A stretch of DNA of 64,000 nt from Cycas panzhihuaensis (taxonomy: Eukaryota > Cycadophyta): positions 107,825,741-107,889,740 of the forward strand of contig CM041465.1 in the NCBI GenBank assembly GCA_023213395.1, in the 5' to 3' direction. The notes beneath the pieces are model-generated. The model made no database searches, was not told where the DNA came from, and saw nothing but the letters and a program-made list of their open reading frames with translations. Made by a program: the position numbers and the translations under genes. Numbering within the stretch: the first letter of the stretch is position 1; every line of letters begins with the position of its first letter. Positions 47,799 through 59,659 of the stretch are shown here, piece after piece.

Positions 47799-50358
47799 TG
47801 GGCCAGCTACGGGATAACCGCCCGATAAGCGGGGGAGATGGTGACGAAACGGTGGGAAGTGGAACCTACAAGGCAGGCAACTACCACGCAGGCGCCTGCT
47901 TGGCCGAGCGAGTTCGGGATCTGCAAGGGGGTATGGCTACTCTTTGGGTGACCCTTCACCGCCTTGAGTGAAGGGCGAAGATACGTGGGACGAACCCGGG
48001 TTGACACAGGAGTAGGCCCCTCCACCCTTGGGTGGCGGAAGGAGAGAAAGAACCTAACAAGGATAGGCCAAGAACAATCCTATGCAATCTAACCGGGTAT
48101 ACGAGCGATGCGGGAAGCAAGGCGCTCGCGCGGCTAAGGAAGAGGGAGGAAGGGTAAGAGAGAAGAAGACTCCTACAACCTTTCCTACGAATAACAAAAG
48201 TACATGCAACAAGGCAAACAAATCGCAAACCAATACAAAAAGGCAATTTTCCCTTTTAATCTTTCGATGTTCTAATTACTAGGAAAAGAATAAAAGAAGG
48301 AAAAAAGACCAGGGGTGCGAAGGGGAACAAAGCGTGCACCTGGGCCGAAGGCGTGAGAGATGGCGTAGCCTTCAGGAGGAGCACCCAACCACTCCGCGCA
48401 GCGTACCGGATGTGAAATGTAGCGGCAAGCGAAAGGGGCTTCCTTACCTTCCCTGTGAAAAGTAAATGCGATCAAGGAAGGAAAGAAACGCTAACTAGCA
48501 AATGAGATAGCATAAAATATGACACATGCAAGGGACGCCACCGGTGGAAGGGGCAGCAGCACGGCAACGTTCTCCGCGGCCCCGAAAAATTGAAGCAACA
48601 AAGGTCTCCCTCTTCGAGGGGAGAACACCAATATGCAACACAAAGATCTAGCAATATATGTCTAGCGACATAAACGAGAGTCTAAATGTACATGCATCAA
48701 TGTTAGTCCAATAAGGAAAATACCAAAGAAGAACGATCCAAATGAAAGGAAACAACAAGGTAAGCCTCGGGTGGCCTACCGCAAATGGTGCCCAAACCTC
48801 CCCAAGAGCCACGCAGGCGAGGAGAAAGTCAAGACTCAAGGCCGGAAAACTACCGCAAGAAGGGTCAAGAAAGACCCAAAGACACCCACGGGAACCGTGG
48901 ATGCTACGGGAGCAAACCGCAACCGGGAGCAAAGGTGGAGCAAGAACCCGCGGTTGGGGCCTATGGATGGCACCCAAACTGAATAAAGGGTCCCAAATCG
49001 GTACGCAACTTGTGGCAATACCGGTTTGGGCAACCAAGGAGCCTTGAACCCTTGTTTGTAAGCCAAGAGTAGCAGGCGAGAGGGAGGCTTTGGAGGGCCT
49101 TGAGCCGCTTAGCGAGCGTGGAAGGTGGTGCGGAATCCACCCAGCTCCTGTCCAAAGCCTATGCAACCCCTCAACGCCGCCTTGGACAAAGCGCAGTAAG
49201 AAGCAGAGGGAGAGTGGTACAGCAGTCCTCAAGAGGGAGGAAAACCAACTCTCAAGCAACAAATGAGAACAAATAAGCTGAAGTGTAAATATCACCAAAA
49301 ACAAATACAAAGTGAAGAGTACCTGGAAAGGGAGGCAAGGGATTTGCCCCAGCCAAAAGACAGCGAAGAAGGGCTGGAACAAACAGCCCAGATCTGAAAT
49401 AGAGCAGCCGGGGCCTGCTCTGGAGGTGGAACGGGAAACACCTGCAAACGGGGAACTCGTGGACCGTGCTGGTAGAAATACTGAAACCGCTTCAAAGGAG
49501 CCCTCTCCAAGGCGTTTGAGGGCCGAGAGAATGTCTCACCAAGCCAAAGGAGAGTCAAGGCGTCAGATGAAGAGTGCAGTCCATTGCGATGCAAATAGCA
49601 GAAGAGAGCAGAGGCGAGAGTGTTCCTCCCGAGAGTAAATCCAAAAGTGAGTAAAAGATCCTTGAAAACGAGCCAAAAGATGTTTAAGTACTAAAGCAAA
49701 ACCCTAAAGTACGCGAATAGGGCACGGCTGGGAGGGAGAAAAGGCGCGAACCACGTGGCAGTGTCGCAATAAATGCGAAATTGCCACGGATTTTAAAAAC
49801 AAACAGAGGCAGTCGTCTGCGGAAACTTTAGCGATGCATGAATATTCCAATGGCATCGCGAAAATTCGGCAGATCAAGAAAGATTACGGCTGAAGATTAC
49901 GGCAGATGCACTGGAGACACAAATGGGGCCCGCCAACCGGTCCAGTGGGGCAAGCAGTGAAAAGGCTAAAGGACAACTAAAACACCCACCCGGAGCAAAC
50001 AAGCCAAGAAACGGGCCACGGGAGCGTAAATAGGACCCCGAATGAGGTGGCAAGTTAACCAAGCGACGATGAGACATCACACGGGTGGAGGTGGCGCAAA
50101 CCTGGTGGATCCAGGAGAGAGGAGGCGGATCACGGGGAAATGTCTGGTCACCAAGGTGCCACACTCGCTAAGAGTGTGCCCCCTTATAGTCGTCATAGGC
50201 TAAACATAGGTGTGGACGACGACCGTGCCGCCCACAAAGTCATACGCATGCAAATATGTAAGGCATAATCAGTACATAAAAGTGATGATAATGCTAGAGA
50301 CATACCTGCACTTACCTGAGTCGGTGATTCCGTATCCATTCTCGGAAGCCGGGAAACA
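47799..50358 (-). repeat. 5' LTR of element 2
   Basis: 2,560 bp, sense TGTTTCCCGGCTTCC to CTGGCCCA. The 244-codon minus-strand frame at 48,648-49,382 is the longest open frame in this LTR, but its partner LTR at 37,463-39,963 and element 1's LTRs are broken in the same register, so I do not call it a gene. Confidence 0.9.
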
Positions 50359-50363
50359 GAAGG

Positions 50364-52808
50364 GAAGGGAGGAAAACCCTCAAGGGTTCCCTGTAGTAGA
50401 GGGAAACAAGTAGGTGAATAACCTATAGTTGAAGCTCCCTTGGTTACTCAGATGAGTGGAGGAAACCAAGGGAAAATGTGAAGAGTAATCAAGAAGGATG
50501 AGGGTGCCAAAGGCACACAAGCAAACAAAGCAAAACCAATGCAAGTTAAGACAGCAAGGGCAAAGCTTACGAACTAAAGGGCAAAGTTTGGGAGAAAAGT
50601 CTTCCTAAAACCTTTTCCTATAATAGATGCAATGTACAAAGATGCTAAACCAAATGTAAACCAAAAGAAGAATTAATTTCCTTTTTTCTTTCAAGTGATC
50701 TAATTACTACCATGCAAGAACTTCTAAAGGAAAGAGAATAAAAATGAAGTGAAGGCACATACCCAGGATGAAGATGCGATTGAAGTGGCAACGTTCCCAC
50801 AAGGTGTCCAATATCACTCCACGAAGCATGGCGAAAGAGAGGGGTCACAGTAGGACGAAGCATAGGGCTTCTTTACCTTCCTCGAAAGCAACACAAGAGT
50901 GCCAAGAAAGGAAAAGAAGGATAGCAATAACAACAAATGAAGTGCTACAATAAATATGAGTACATACACTTACCTGAGAGAGAGGAAAATGGATGAGTCC
51001 TTTGCATTCTCCGTGTACCTACAAGTAAGTGAGAATATCCCTTCCTAGAGAAAGGGTGCTAGCAGTACAAAGTAGAATCCCAACAATGCATGTATGTATG
51101 TACCAAAAATAAGCCTTTATACATATATGTTAGCATTCATGAACCACAAGATTGCAACAGCAAACTATGGTGAAAACTATCCAAATGAATGGTAGATAAG
51201 TTGGTAAGCCTTGGAGTGGCCCACCTCCTGCAAGGAGCAACCCTACCTCCCCTCAAGAAACCATAAGGTAGCAAGGATAGGGCTGTACAAAGGGCTACAA
51301 ATGGAGACAATAAAAGTGTAAGGAAGTTCAAAGAGATCTTCAACAAACCAGAGTGCTATAGGAAACAAACTGGGTTGCTGAGTGTAAGGTTGAGCTAGAG
51401 ACAAGTAGCTGGGGCTTATGCATTACCTGAATGGAAGATATAGGTCTGTAAACCAGCATTGCAATAGGTGCAAATGCTAATTTCAGTAGCTAGAAATAGG
51501 CTTCTAACCCTTAGCCCCACTCCAGGAGTAGCACAGGGACAAAGAGGAAGGTTTGGAGGGCGGGAGCCTCTTAGGGAATATGAGGGTGGTGCAGAATCCA
51601 CCCAGCTCTATCCCAAACCTTATGTAACCCTCTTTGGCCGCTATCCTGGGCGTGAAACATAGGAAAAGAAGCCTAAACAATAGGGGAAATGATCCAAGAC
51701 AAAGGCAAGAAGTAACCTCCAAAAGACAAGATGAGACAAGCTCAAGTAAACCATGCAAAACTGGGCATAAACTGTGAAAGGAAAGACCTTAGACCAATAA
51801 ATACCTCTGGAGAGGATGGGAGGCATTTGCCTCTATCAAAACCTACTGAGAAAAGGCTGAGAATTCTAAAGAAAAGTTGTAGAGTAGCAGGTATGGAGTC
51901 CCTACTAAGATGGCTGAAGGAAAGTCTTGTATTTGAGACCGCTTGATGGCTGCCTAGGCAAAAGAGGTCCTGGAAACTCTTCAAGGAGGCCCTCTCCAAG
52001 GCATGCAAGGGGCTGTGAAGATGTCACAGCCAAACCAAAGGAGAGCTAGGTGCTGGAGAGTGGTTGCAGGTCTTGGAATAGTAGTGGAGCAACAGGAGAT
52101 AACAGACAACAGGGCGTTTTTCCTTGTGATCCTTCTAAAATGAGCCAAAAAATTATCCTTCAAATGAGTTGGGTAAGACTTAAATACTTAGCCCCAACCC
52201 TAATCGACTGATTAGGACTCGACTAGTAGTGGGTTGAGTTGCGAGACACGTGGTAGTTCTACAATAAATGCGAGAATTGCTACAGTGGTTTTTAAAAACA
52301 AGTCATGACAGTCGCACTGTGGTAAACTTTGTGGTACCATGAAATTTGTCGCGGTGTAGGACCAGAGGCCAAAACTGGCCCAAACAACTAGCCTGGGCTG
52401 TGGACCAGTGACCTAGGAGGCCGACAGGGGGGCAGGCCCACCTGCCCAGAGGTAGAAAGATGGATAAATAAGCCACAAGAAGCAACAATAAGACTCAAAG
52501 GTATGACAAGTCAACCAAACGACAATGGGTCATCACACAGGTGAGCATGACATGAACCAAGTGGGTCTTAAGGTGAGTAAGGCAGAATGCAGGAAGTGAT
52601 GTGGCCACTGGGCTGTCACAATCACTGGGAATGTGCCCCCGCTATAGTCGTCATAGGTTGGATAGGTGTAGATGACAACAGGACCATCTACGAAATCATA
52701 GCATGCAAGGAGATACTCATCACAAAAGAAAACAACAATAAGATGAGAAGCATACCTGCACTTACCTGAGTCGATCACTCTGTATCCATTCCTAGAAGTC
52801 GAGAAACA
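50364..52808 (-). repeat. 5' LTR of Y, right segment
   Basis: Continues the LTR interrupted at 37,462 (GAAGGGAGGAAAACCCTCAAGGG against GAAGGGAGAGAAACCCTC at 12,613). It ends ..GAGAAACA at 52,808, next to ACTAC. The sense start region contains CTCAGGTAAGTGCAGGTATG (plus 52,752-52,771), a perfect splice-donor consensus. Confidence 0.88.
52181..52186 (-). promoter_or_regulatory. TATA-like box in Y's 5' LTR
   Basis: Sense AAGTATTTAAGTC. The same position has TATTTA in the 3' LTR (14,321-14,326) and TACTTAAG in element 1 (23,548-23,555), so it is the best candidate for the family's promoter core. Confidence 0.45.
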
Positions 52809-53059
52809 ACTACCATAGTTTATACTCAGTAGGTGGCCTTTTAAAGTTGTAGTTTATTCTCATTGTAGAGAGATAAATCTTCTTTATATAAAGTAAAAGA
52901 TTTATCTCCACTTATAAATAAGAAAATGAAGTGCTCCCAAGCTAGGCTATGAATGATGGTATTCAATTATATAGGAGATAAGGAAGTCATCCTTTGCATT
53001 TTAGTTTCTTGGAATAATAATATTAAAAATTTATGATAATAAGATAGTAACCCTATTAA

Positions 53060-53345
53060 ATAAAGATTGCAAATGGGTTGAACTAGTTTGATAAACCTAA
53101 GTGAGTTCATATAATAAGATCTAGGAATATGAAAACGATTTGATTAGTCCATCATAAAAGCTAAGAACATCTAAGAGGGCTCTAATAATAGCTAAGTATT
53201 TAGCTTTATTATTAGTTATATAAGGGATAAAAAGGATAGCACTAGTGAGAATAGTTCACCTATGATCACGGATAACCTAAGCTATAGCAGAAACTCTAGG
53301 GTTCCTATGGCTCACACCATCGGTATAGATGTTTAAGGCCATAAT
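53060..53345 (-). pseudogene. Orphan second-RNase-H relic right of Y
   Basis: The minus-strand frame reads LNIYTDGVSHRNPRVSAIA, then ITNNKAKYLAIIRALLDVLSFYDG, matching the IFTDG..RGNLGPSA and ATNNEVE..IIKAL motifs of the gypsy copies, with E to K in the NNEAEY motif and several stops. Neighbouring pol sequence is not recognisable. It belongs either to an element whose 3' LTR is shared or lost, or to the element into which Y inserted. Confidence 0.65.
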
Positions 53346-53693
53346 AAAGAATAATACAAACTTTAAGACAAGCTAACAAATAAAGGGAAGGTATGAGAAT
53401 TAACTACTAAGTGTGTGACTTAGATTCAATATAAATAGGGACTTCATAGTTTGGTTTCATCATAGGGACCATATTTTCCAAGTTAAGGTATAACCTTCCA
53501 TATGTCAAATATGTTTTGGTTGCAATTAAGGCCATGGTGGGCCTAATCAATTGGATCTAAAGCTCCTATATGATGCATATAAGTGGATTTAAACTATATT
53601 ATGCAAGTTACGATGAAGTCAACATGTGACTTGCCCTAGATACCAAGAGGGTGCTATTAATCATATACAACTATATATATAATTTTTATTTAT

Positions 53694-53725
<32 letters not shown>

Positions 53726-56029
53726 TAATTTTTCTTAATACTAGAAAGGGTGTCACTGTATATGATGGTTTAAATAAGATTCATAGTAAACCTAGTGTCA
53801 GTAAACCCACTTTCTAAATGACTCATCTCATCCACTCCCATGCTTGTTAACAAATAGGTGACTATGACCATCATGTGATCTTCATCAAGACATGGTGGAT
53901 GGGGTTAACTAGAAATCTTAGGAGAGTATGGCCATGATTATCCAAACCATGGTGGATTAGGCTCTAAGGAGATATAAGTGATAAGAAGACTAAAGTCATG
54001 CCATTAACAGAAGAACTCTGAATATTTATAGGAGGGGTATTACTAATGGAATTCACTATAATATTAGGTGCCTAATAAATCATAGAGAAAGTTAGATTTA
54101 TTAAGGTTTCTTATATAGGTAGTATTTTATTTAGGAATGATCTGTAGATTATATAAGAGGTCATTTAAAAGGGGATATTTGAGATAATTTTTTATGGAAT
54201 TATAAATGATTTAAAGAAATATTATGATGGATAATAACAAAGAATACACCACCAACATATGGTCTATCAATAAGACCCATGAGTATTACATGCTAATGAA
54301 ATAGAATGTCATCAACTAGTCCTACACTACATGATATCGATGGATCTCTTTACATATCCTAAAGCTCCTTTGTATATGTTTGTGATAAATCCTACCTTGT
54401 ATTATGAAGCCACACCCTATACAACATAGATAGAAATGAAAAATAGAATATATAAACCTTAGTCTACTACCCTTAGACTATTTCACCCACTATAAGAAAG
54501 TATATTTGTATGTACAACCTCTAACTAACCAGGATAATAATCCTCACAGTTGTTATCTACACAATAATTAGCCATTTAGAAGATATCACATATATTCTCT
54601 TCATAATTACATAGCTACATCTATTGCCATGAAGTCCATGGAGAAAGAAATATAAGTCGCTTATACAAACCCTATGAATAAAAAAGGCATACATATAGAA
54701 AATGAAAAATGCCATGTTAGATAAACCCTACTGATAGAATACTCACCACTACTGAATCACCCATAGATTTAACCTCTATAGAATTGAATCTAATAATGGC
54801 CAAAAATAACTATACACGAATGAAAAGAACCAAATTAATCTATGGATATAACACCAAAAAGAGAAATTTGACCACAAAATCATATAGAGCAGTCGCCCTT
54901 AGAAGATCATGCCTAACCTTCATCAATCTGATCATGATCTGGAGAATTTAGAAATAATCATTGATTGATAAAATCAAGCTACAATGGATCAAAGTTTTAG
55001 ATATAATTTTTAATGACATAAAAAAAATTACATTTAAAATGATAAATTTAATTGATTTTAATAAAATTTTAGATTTAGATTTTAGCCTTAAACAAGTTGA
55101 TGGGTGATCATATGCAAAGCCCATATGACCAAGGGCTAAGTCGCGAAGGGGGCAGACTCTAAAATGAAGTAAACTGAATTAGAATATTTTTTATTTCTAA
55201 AAATTTAATTATGAAATTTAATTGATTTTTTAAATCCTCCACTTATTTCCTAAGGATAACACAAATTTTTATGATATATTGGCACTTTTCTCTTATCATA
55301 ACTCATTTCTCATACATCAAAATTAGGTGTTATTAATTATATTGGAAAGAGAACTTTAGGATAGTTGAAATAAGTGGTTGCATGATATAATTTAAATAGT
55401 ATATGATAGAAAAAATTAAGTGTAAAGTTTATAAAAGTGCTTAAAACCTCATGAAGGATGAATTCCATAACCAGTTTTAGAAAAATTTCAGTCCATTTTA
55501 ATGTTTTCAAAGGCACTGTTCATGATGGTGATATTATTTTTAAAAGATGGTAGAAGAAAAATAAAGTTTGGTTTAAAAGTAAATAAATTAAGGCTCATTT
55601 ATAATATTTGAATATTCAAACTCAATTAAAGAATTCATGAAGTGAAAAATATTAGATGAATTCATGATATAAAATATTCTTAACATGTTGGACACGTAAT
55701 ATCTAATGGATTAATGGATAGAGAGAATAGAATAAGAATGCAAAAAAGAGATAACCATTAATCCCTTAAAAGCGATGGTGTTGATGAACTCTAGGGTCTT
55801 CGAACCCCATGAATAAATAAATGGGACTTAAGTAGGATGTAGCACACCACCTAAAGTCTATCATTAATTAGTGTAGATGAACACTAGATATGATGCTACT
55901 AATATTTAGCATAGTGCAGCTAATATCTAACATAGTGTTACCACAATATCTCTGCCAATCTTAGGTTATCACCCTAATGTGGATAATTAAGCCAAGGTGT
56001 ATATGAGCCCCAATATAGGTATTATTCTA
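53346..56029. other. AT-rich stretch, no gene recognised
   Basis: Only short frames. A CT/CTAT microsatellite lies at 53,694-53,725. Near 55,686-56,029 the sequence (TGTTGGACACG.. to ..TATTCTAATA) could be the 3' LTR of the older copia relic, since a purine tract (sense GGAGGAGAAA) lies just inside at 56,030-56,042, but no partner LTR was found. Confidence 0.4.
53694..53725. repeat. CT/CTAT microsatellite
   Basis: A run of TC dinucleotides (53,694-53,712) passes into ATCT tetranucleotides (to about 53,725). Confidence 0.85.
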
Positions 56030-56128
56030 ATATTTCTCCTCCATAATGCCCATTTTAGGAGACTCTAAGTTTATCTCTAAATTTGATAAATTTTATCTTA
56101 CTAAGTACCTTTCTGAATATATCTGCCA
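56030..56128 (-). pseudogene. pol: Older copia relic: C-terminal end of RNase H
   Basis: MADIFRKVLSKIKFIKFRDKLRVS is the typical end of a copia RNase H (ADIFTK.L...KF..FR..LGV). The frame is cut at its ADIF codons by the younger copia at 56,129, and the rest resumes at 61,427. Confidence 0.8.
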
Positions 56129-56334
56129 TGTAAACAATTTCCAATGAAGAAGAAATTCTCTCTGTTTCTTTATTGATTATCCATTGTGCATATATAAAGT
56201 TATAAGGTAGGTACAAATGGTAACCACTCAATAGAATGGTGCCACTTATCATTTTGAGAGAGAAAGGGGAAGAGGTACAAGACCCTTACAAAACATTATG
56301 TACTATAGTCCTAGATAAAACATTACCTTTTACA
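56129..56334 (-). repeat. 3' LTR of the copia element
   Basis: Plus-strand ends TGTAAACAATTTCC and ACCTTTTACA; the outer TGTAAA/TTTACA form a short inverted repeat. A purine stretch (sense AAGAGCGGG) just inside, at 56,335-56,343, is the likely polypurine tract. Confidence 0.93.
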
Positions 56335-56352
56335 CCCGCTCTTAATATTTAT

Positions 56353-56997
56353 CTACCTTAACCCTAATAAATTCCTGAAGATAATAATTTTTTCTCTTCC
56401 AAGAGATTTAGTGAGAACATCAACAGTTTTATCCTCTAAAGGATAATGTTGTAGCTTGATTTCTCTGTTATATACTTTTTTCCTAATAAAATGATAGTGT
56501 ACCCCTATATGTTTTGTTCTAGCATGTAGTATTGGAGTTTTTGTCATTTTTATGGTACTTTGATTATCACAAAATGTTCAAGTTGGCATCGTTTATTCTT
56601 CTTCTAGTTCTTTGAGGAGCTATTTGATCCATACTCCTTCATATGTTATGTTGATTGTTGACTTGTATTATGCTTCTGTTGAGGATAATACAACAGTATG
56701 CTACTTTTTACTGCTCCAAGAGATCAAGGATCTTCCCAAGAAGAAATAGTATACTAATGTCAATTTTCTATCTGTTTTGTCTCTGGCCCAATCTGAGTCA
56801 TAAAATCTAGTCAATTGTGTATTATTTTCCTTGTCATATTTCAAACCAAAATTCATGGTTCCTTTTAGATATCGTAAGATTCTCTTTGTAGCATTCCAAT
56901 GAGGAATTTTAGTACTTTCCATAAACCTAAAGATTACCCCAACAGCATATGAAATATCTAGATGTGTAGCTGTGAGATAAATTAGGCTTCCAACCAA
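56353..56997 (-). pseudogene. pol: Copia RNase H
   Basis: LVGSLIYLTATHLDISYAVG, ATKRILRYLKGTMNFGLKY, RFYDSDWARDKTDRKL and, after a break near 56,600-56,700, HARTKHIGVHYHFIRKKVY and VDVLTKSLGREK to the end. These are the standard copia RNase H blocks. Stops and shifts occur between the two open parts. Confidence 0.85.
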
Positions 56998-56999
56998 TT

Positions 57000-57840
57000 G
57001 TCTGTATAATGTTGTGTCAATAGGATGCCCTTCTTATTCTGCATTTAGTACTGACCTAACTTCCATTGGTGTGCTGATAATATTGTAACTTTCCATTCTA
57101 AACTTGCTTAGTAAGTTTTTGGTATACCTTGTTTGTGAAAGAGTATGGTTTTGCTCTATTTCTATTCCAAGGTAATAGTGTAACATTCCCAGATCTATCA
57201 TTTTGAAGACCTTTTCAAACTTGTTTTTGATAAAATTTATTGATTTTTTGTTATCTCTAGTAATCAGTATGTCATCTACATATATTACTATAATAGAGAT
57301 TGATCCTCAATTGCCTTTTACATACAAACTATAATCTAATTCGCATTGATGGAAACCATTTTGTGCTAAATATGAATTCAATTTAGTATACTAGGCTCTT
57401 GGTGTTTGTTTGAGTCCATACAATGCTTTTCTTAGTTTATAAACCATATTTTCTTGACTTGGTATTATGTACCATTCTAGTTAATATATATACACTTCTT
57501 CTTATAGATCCCTATTTAAGAATGCACTTTTAACGTCCATTTGATAAATTTTCTAACCTTTTTAGGCAGCAAGAGCAATTATTATTTTTACCATATTTAG
57601 TTTAGCTCTGGTGAGAATGTTTCTTCATAGTCAATTCCAACTGTTTGTGTATAGCCTTTTGTTACTAGTCTAACCTTGTATTTCTCTACTTCTCCATTTA
57701 GTTTTTCCTTTATCTTGTATACACATTTACAATTTATGATAGGTTTATCTTCAGGAGCCAAGACCAAGTCCCATGTTTTATTTCTTTGTATGGCTTCAAT
57801 TTCTATATCCACTATTGTTTTCTAGTTTTAAGAGTGGCTC
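57000..57840 (-). pseudogene. pol: Copia reverse transcriptase
   Basis: Begins with AIQRNKTWDLVLAPEDKPII and CKCVYKIKEKLNGEVEKYKV, then RLVTKGYTQTVGIDYEETFSP. The active-site IYVDDILIT lies at about 57,265-57,300 with both Asp intact. IDLGMLHYYLGIEIEQ follows. Stops interrupt the centre (57,300-57,600). Confidence 0.85.
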
Positions 57841-57874
57841 ACTGCTTCATAAGAACTTAGTTTAACAGAGCAGA

Positions 57875-59219
57875 TCAAGGCTTGTGGTTTTTGAGATCTT
57901 GTTCGATGTTCAAAGATTTCTCCTTTTGATTCCTTAAGGGTTTTGAGATACCACCTTGGTACTCTTTTTTAGGAACATTCTTGTAATGATTTATCTTCTT
58001 CATCTTTGGAATTGGAACTGTTATCTTGTTGTGTATCTGACTGAATATTGGAACCACTAGTTTGTTGCTTGTCTAGAAAGGTATCCTCTGAAATATCATC
58101 TTCTACCTCAATACTTTCTAAAGTAATATCTGACTTATCTTCCAATTGGTCAAGGTGTATATTTAGGTTGCCTTCATCAATTTCTTAAAGTACCATGTTA
58201 GCACACTCTTTTCTTTCATAAAAAATTACCTCCCTACTAACATAAAACTTGTCTGCTTTTGGGTCAAGGCACCTGTATGCCTTTGAGTGACTACTGTATC
58301 TAACCATTATGTATTCTATGCTTTTATTATCTAGTTTAATCCTTTTCTTATCAAGAATGTGAACATAAGCCTTGTAGCCAAAGATTTTTAAATGACTTAG
58401 ATTAGGCTTATGTCCTGTCCACGACTCTTCACGCATTATGTTGTCCAGGGACTAAGTAGGACTTCTATTGATCAAATATACAGCTATATGTACAACTTTT
58501 TCCCAATATTTCTTCACTATTTATCCATTGCTTAACATGCATCAAGCCATTTCTATAATTATTCTATTCATCCTTTCTATAATCCTATTAGATTAAGGTG
58601 TATAAGGGGTTATAAACTATCTTCGAATTCTATGTATTTTTCAGAAATGAAGAAAATCATTGGACACAAATTCTCCTCCTCTATTTGAACGAATACATTT
58701 GATTTTTTGACCACTTTCCAATTCACTTACAACTTTGAATTCTTTGAACTAGCTAAGTGTTTCTGATTTACTAGAAAGGAAATACACCTAGGTTTTCTTA
58801 GAGAAATCATCAATAATAGTCAAGAAATACCTTGATCCATTTGTTGGGATCGGCGTGAATGGTCCATACAAATTAGTGTGTACTAATTCTAGCTTATTTT
58901 GTGTGTGCCACATGCTTTTTGAAAATGGAGTCCTATGTTGTTTTCCCATCATGCAATCTTTACATACAAAGTGATTAAATGAAATATCTGGTAAGTCATT
59001 CACCATCTTTTATTTCTTTAATTTTTCTAGCTTATCATGAGAGATATGACCATACTTCAAATGCCAAATATCATTATTATCAATGTTGTTTACAACAAAA
59101 GCTTTTACATCACAGAGCATTTTGGTGGGGCCTCTATCAAGAAATACATGAGTTGAGAGAAGTTTATACAACCTACTACATTTTTCTCCTTTAGCTATCA
59201 TAGTGCTATTCTTTTTCAT
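57875..59219 (-). pseudogene. pol: Copia integrase
   Basis: Zinc finger: HLKYGHISHDKL and HFVCKDCMMGKQHRTPF. Core: YFLTIIDDFSKKT (first Asp), then IRSNRGGEF where copia normally has SDNGGEF, so the second Asp is replaced (about 58,680-58,695), then IIERMNRII (Glu kept). Tail: PNLSHLKIFGYKAYVHIL and KAYRCLDPKADKFYVSREVIF. Several stops; not functional. Confidence 0.82.
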
Positions 59220-59270
59220 ATCAAGTATATAACAATAACCATGTTTATCAGATATTATTCTTAGCTTTTT

Positions 59271-59520
59271 TCACTCAATTGTGATACTGACAAAAGATTC
59301 TTTTTTATCCCAAGTACAAAAAAAAACATTGCCTATATGTTGAGTTTTTCCATTAATAAGTATAGTAATTTGTCCTATTCCCTTTATATGTAAGGGAAAA
59401 TTGTCTCCTAGCTCTACTGATGTATTGAAATCATAAGGTTTGATGATTTCAAACCATTCTTTGACCCCTGTCATGTGATGCGAAGCACCTGAATCTATAT
59501 ACCAGTTTTTTATTGCATTT
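59271..59520 (-). pseudogene. pol: Copia protease
   Basis: WYIDSGASHHMTGVKEWF carries the intact DSG active site (about 59,471-59,503), followed by PLHIKGIGQITILI. A gag zinc-knuckle-like segment (YGKLGHFWSNC) lies upstream near 59,700. Confidence 0.8.
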
Positions 59521-59659
59521 GCATTAGTTGCCTAGACTGTAATGAAAGCAGTTTCGACTTCCTCTTATGTTGTATCCCTTTCTTTAATATAATTCTCAAA
59601 TGCTTGTTGTTTTCCTTTCTGAAATCCTGCTCATCTTTGGTAACACTAGTATGGGTAAC

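Larger units (their letters stand above)
37463..50358 (-). mobile_element. Element 2: young full-structure Tat-like element inserted in Y's LTR
   Basis: LTRs at 37,463-39,963 and 47,799-50,358 flank 7.8 kb with primer site, gag, protease, RT, RNase H, integrase, spacer and second RNase H. Perfect 5-bp target duplication GAAGG (37,458-37,462 and 50,359-50,363). Removing the element with one GAAGG restores the Y LTR sequence exactly as seen near 12,610. It has all pol domains, unlike element 1, but the frames are cut by many short indels. It lacks the antisense gene of Y. High GC and few C-to-T stops point to recent insertion. Confidence 0.92.
12348..52808 (-). mobile_element. Element Y: large Tat-like Ty3/gypsy element, host of two nested insertions
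   Basis: LTRs at 12,348-14,947 and at 37,200-37,462 plus 50,364-52,808 begin TGTTTC and end GCATCCA in sense. Likely target duplication GCTAC/ACTAC. Removing elements 1 and 2 with one copy of each TSD leaves about 16.7 kb. Sense order on the minus strand: LTR, primer site, gag, protease, RT, RNase H, integrase, an antisense gene, second RNase H, LTR. Stops are common, but long similar frames remain, so it is older than elements 1 and 2 and younger than element 0. The layout is typical of large plant Tat-type elements. Confidence 0.9.

Noticed and set aside
48648-49382. 244-codon minus-strand open frame
   Set aside because: It lies wholly inside the 5' LTR of element 2, is hydrophobic and Cys/Leu-rich without motifs, and is broken in the partner LTR and in element 1's LTRs.
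22892-50358. Inverted duplication of one locus or an assembly fold-back
   Set aside because: Elements 1 and 2 have different target duplications, different insertion points in Y and different internal content (pol deleted or present), so they are separate insertions.
50565-50645. Insertion in the right LTR of Y
   Set aside because: More simply a 75-base deletion in the left LTR, since short matching words flank the gap; not a mobile element.
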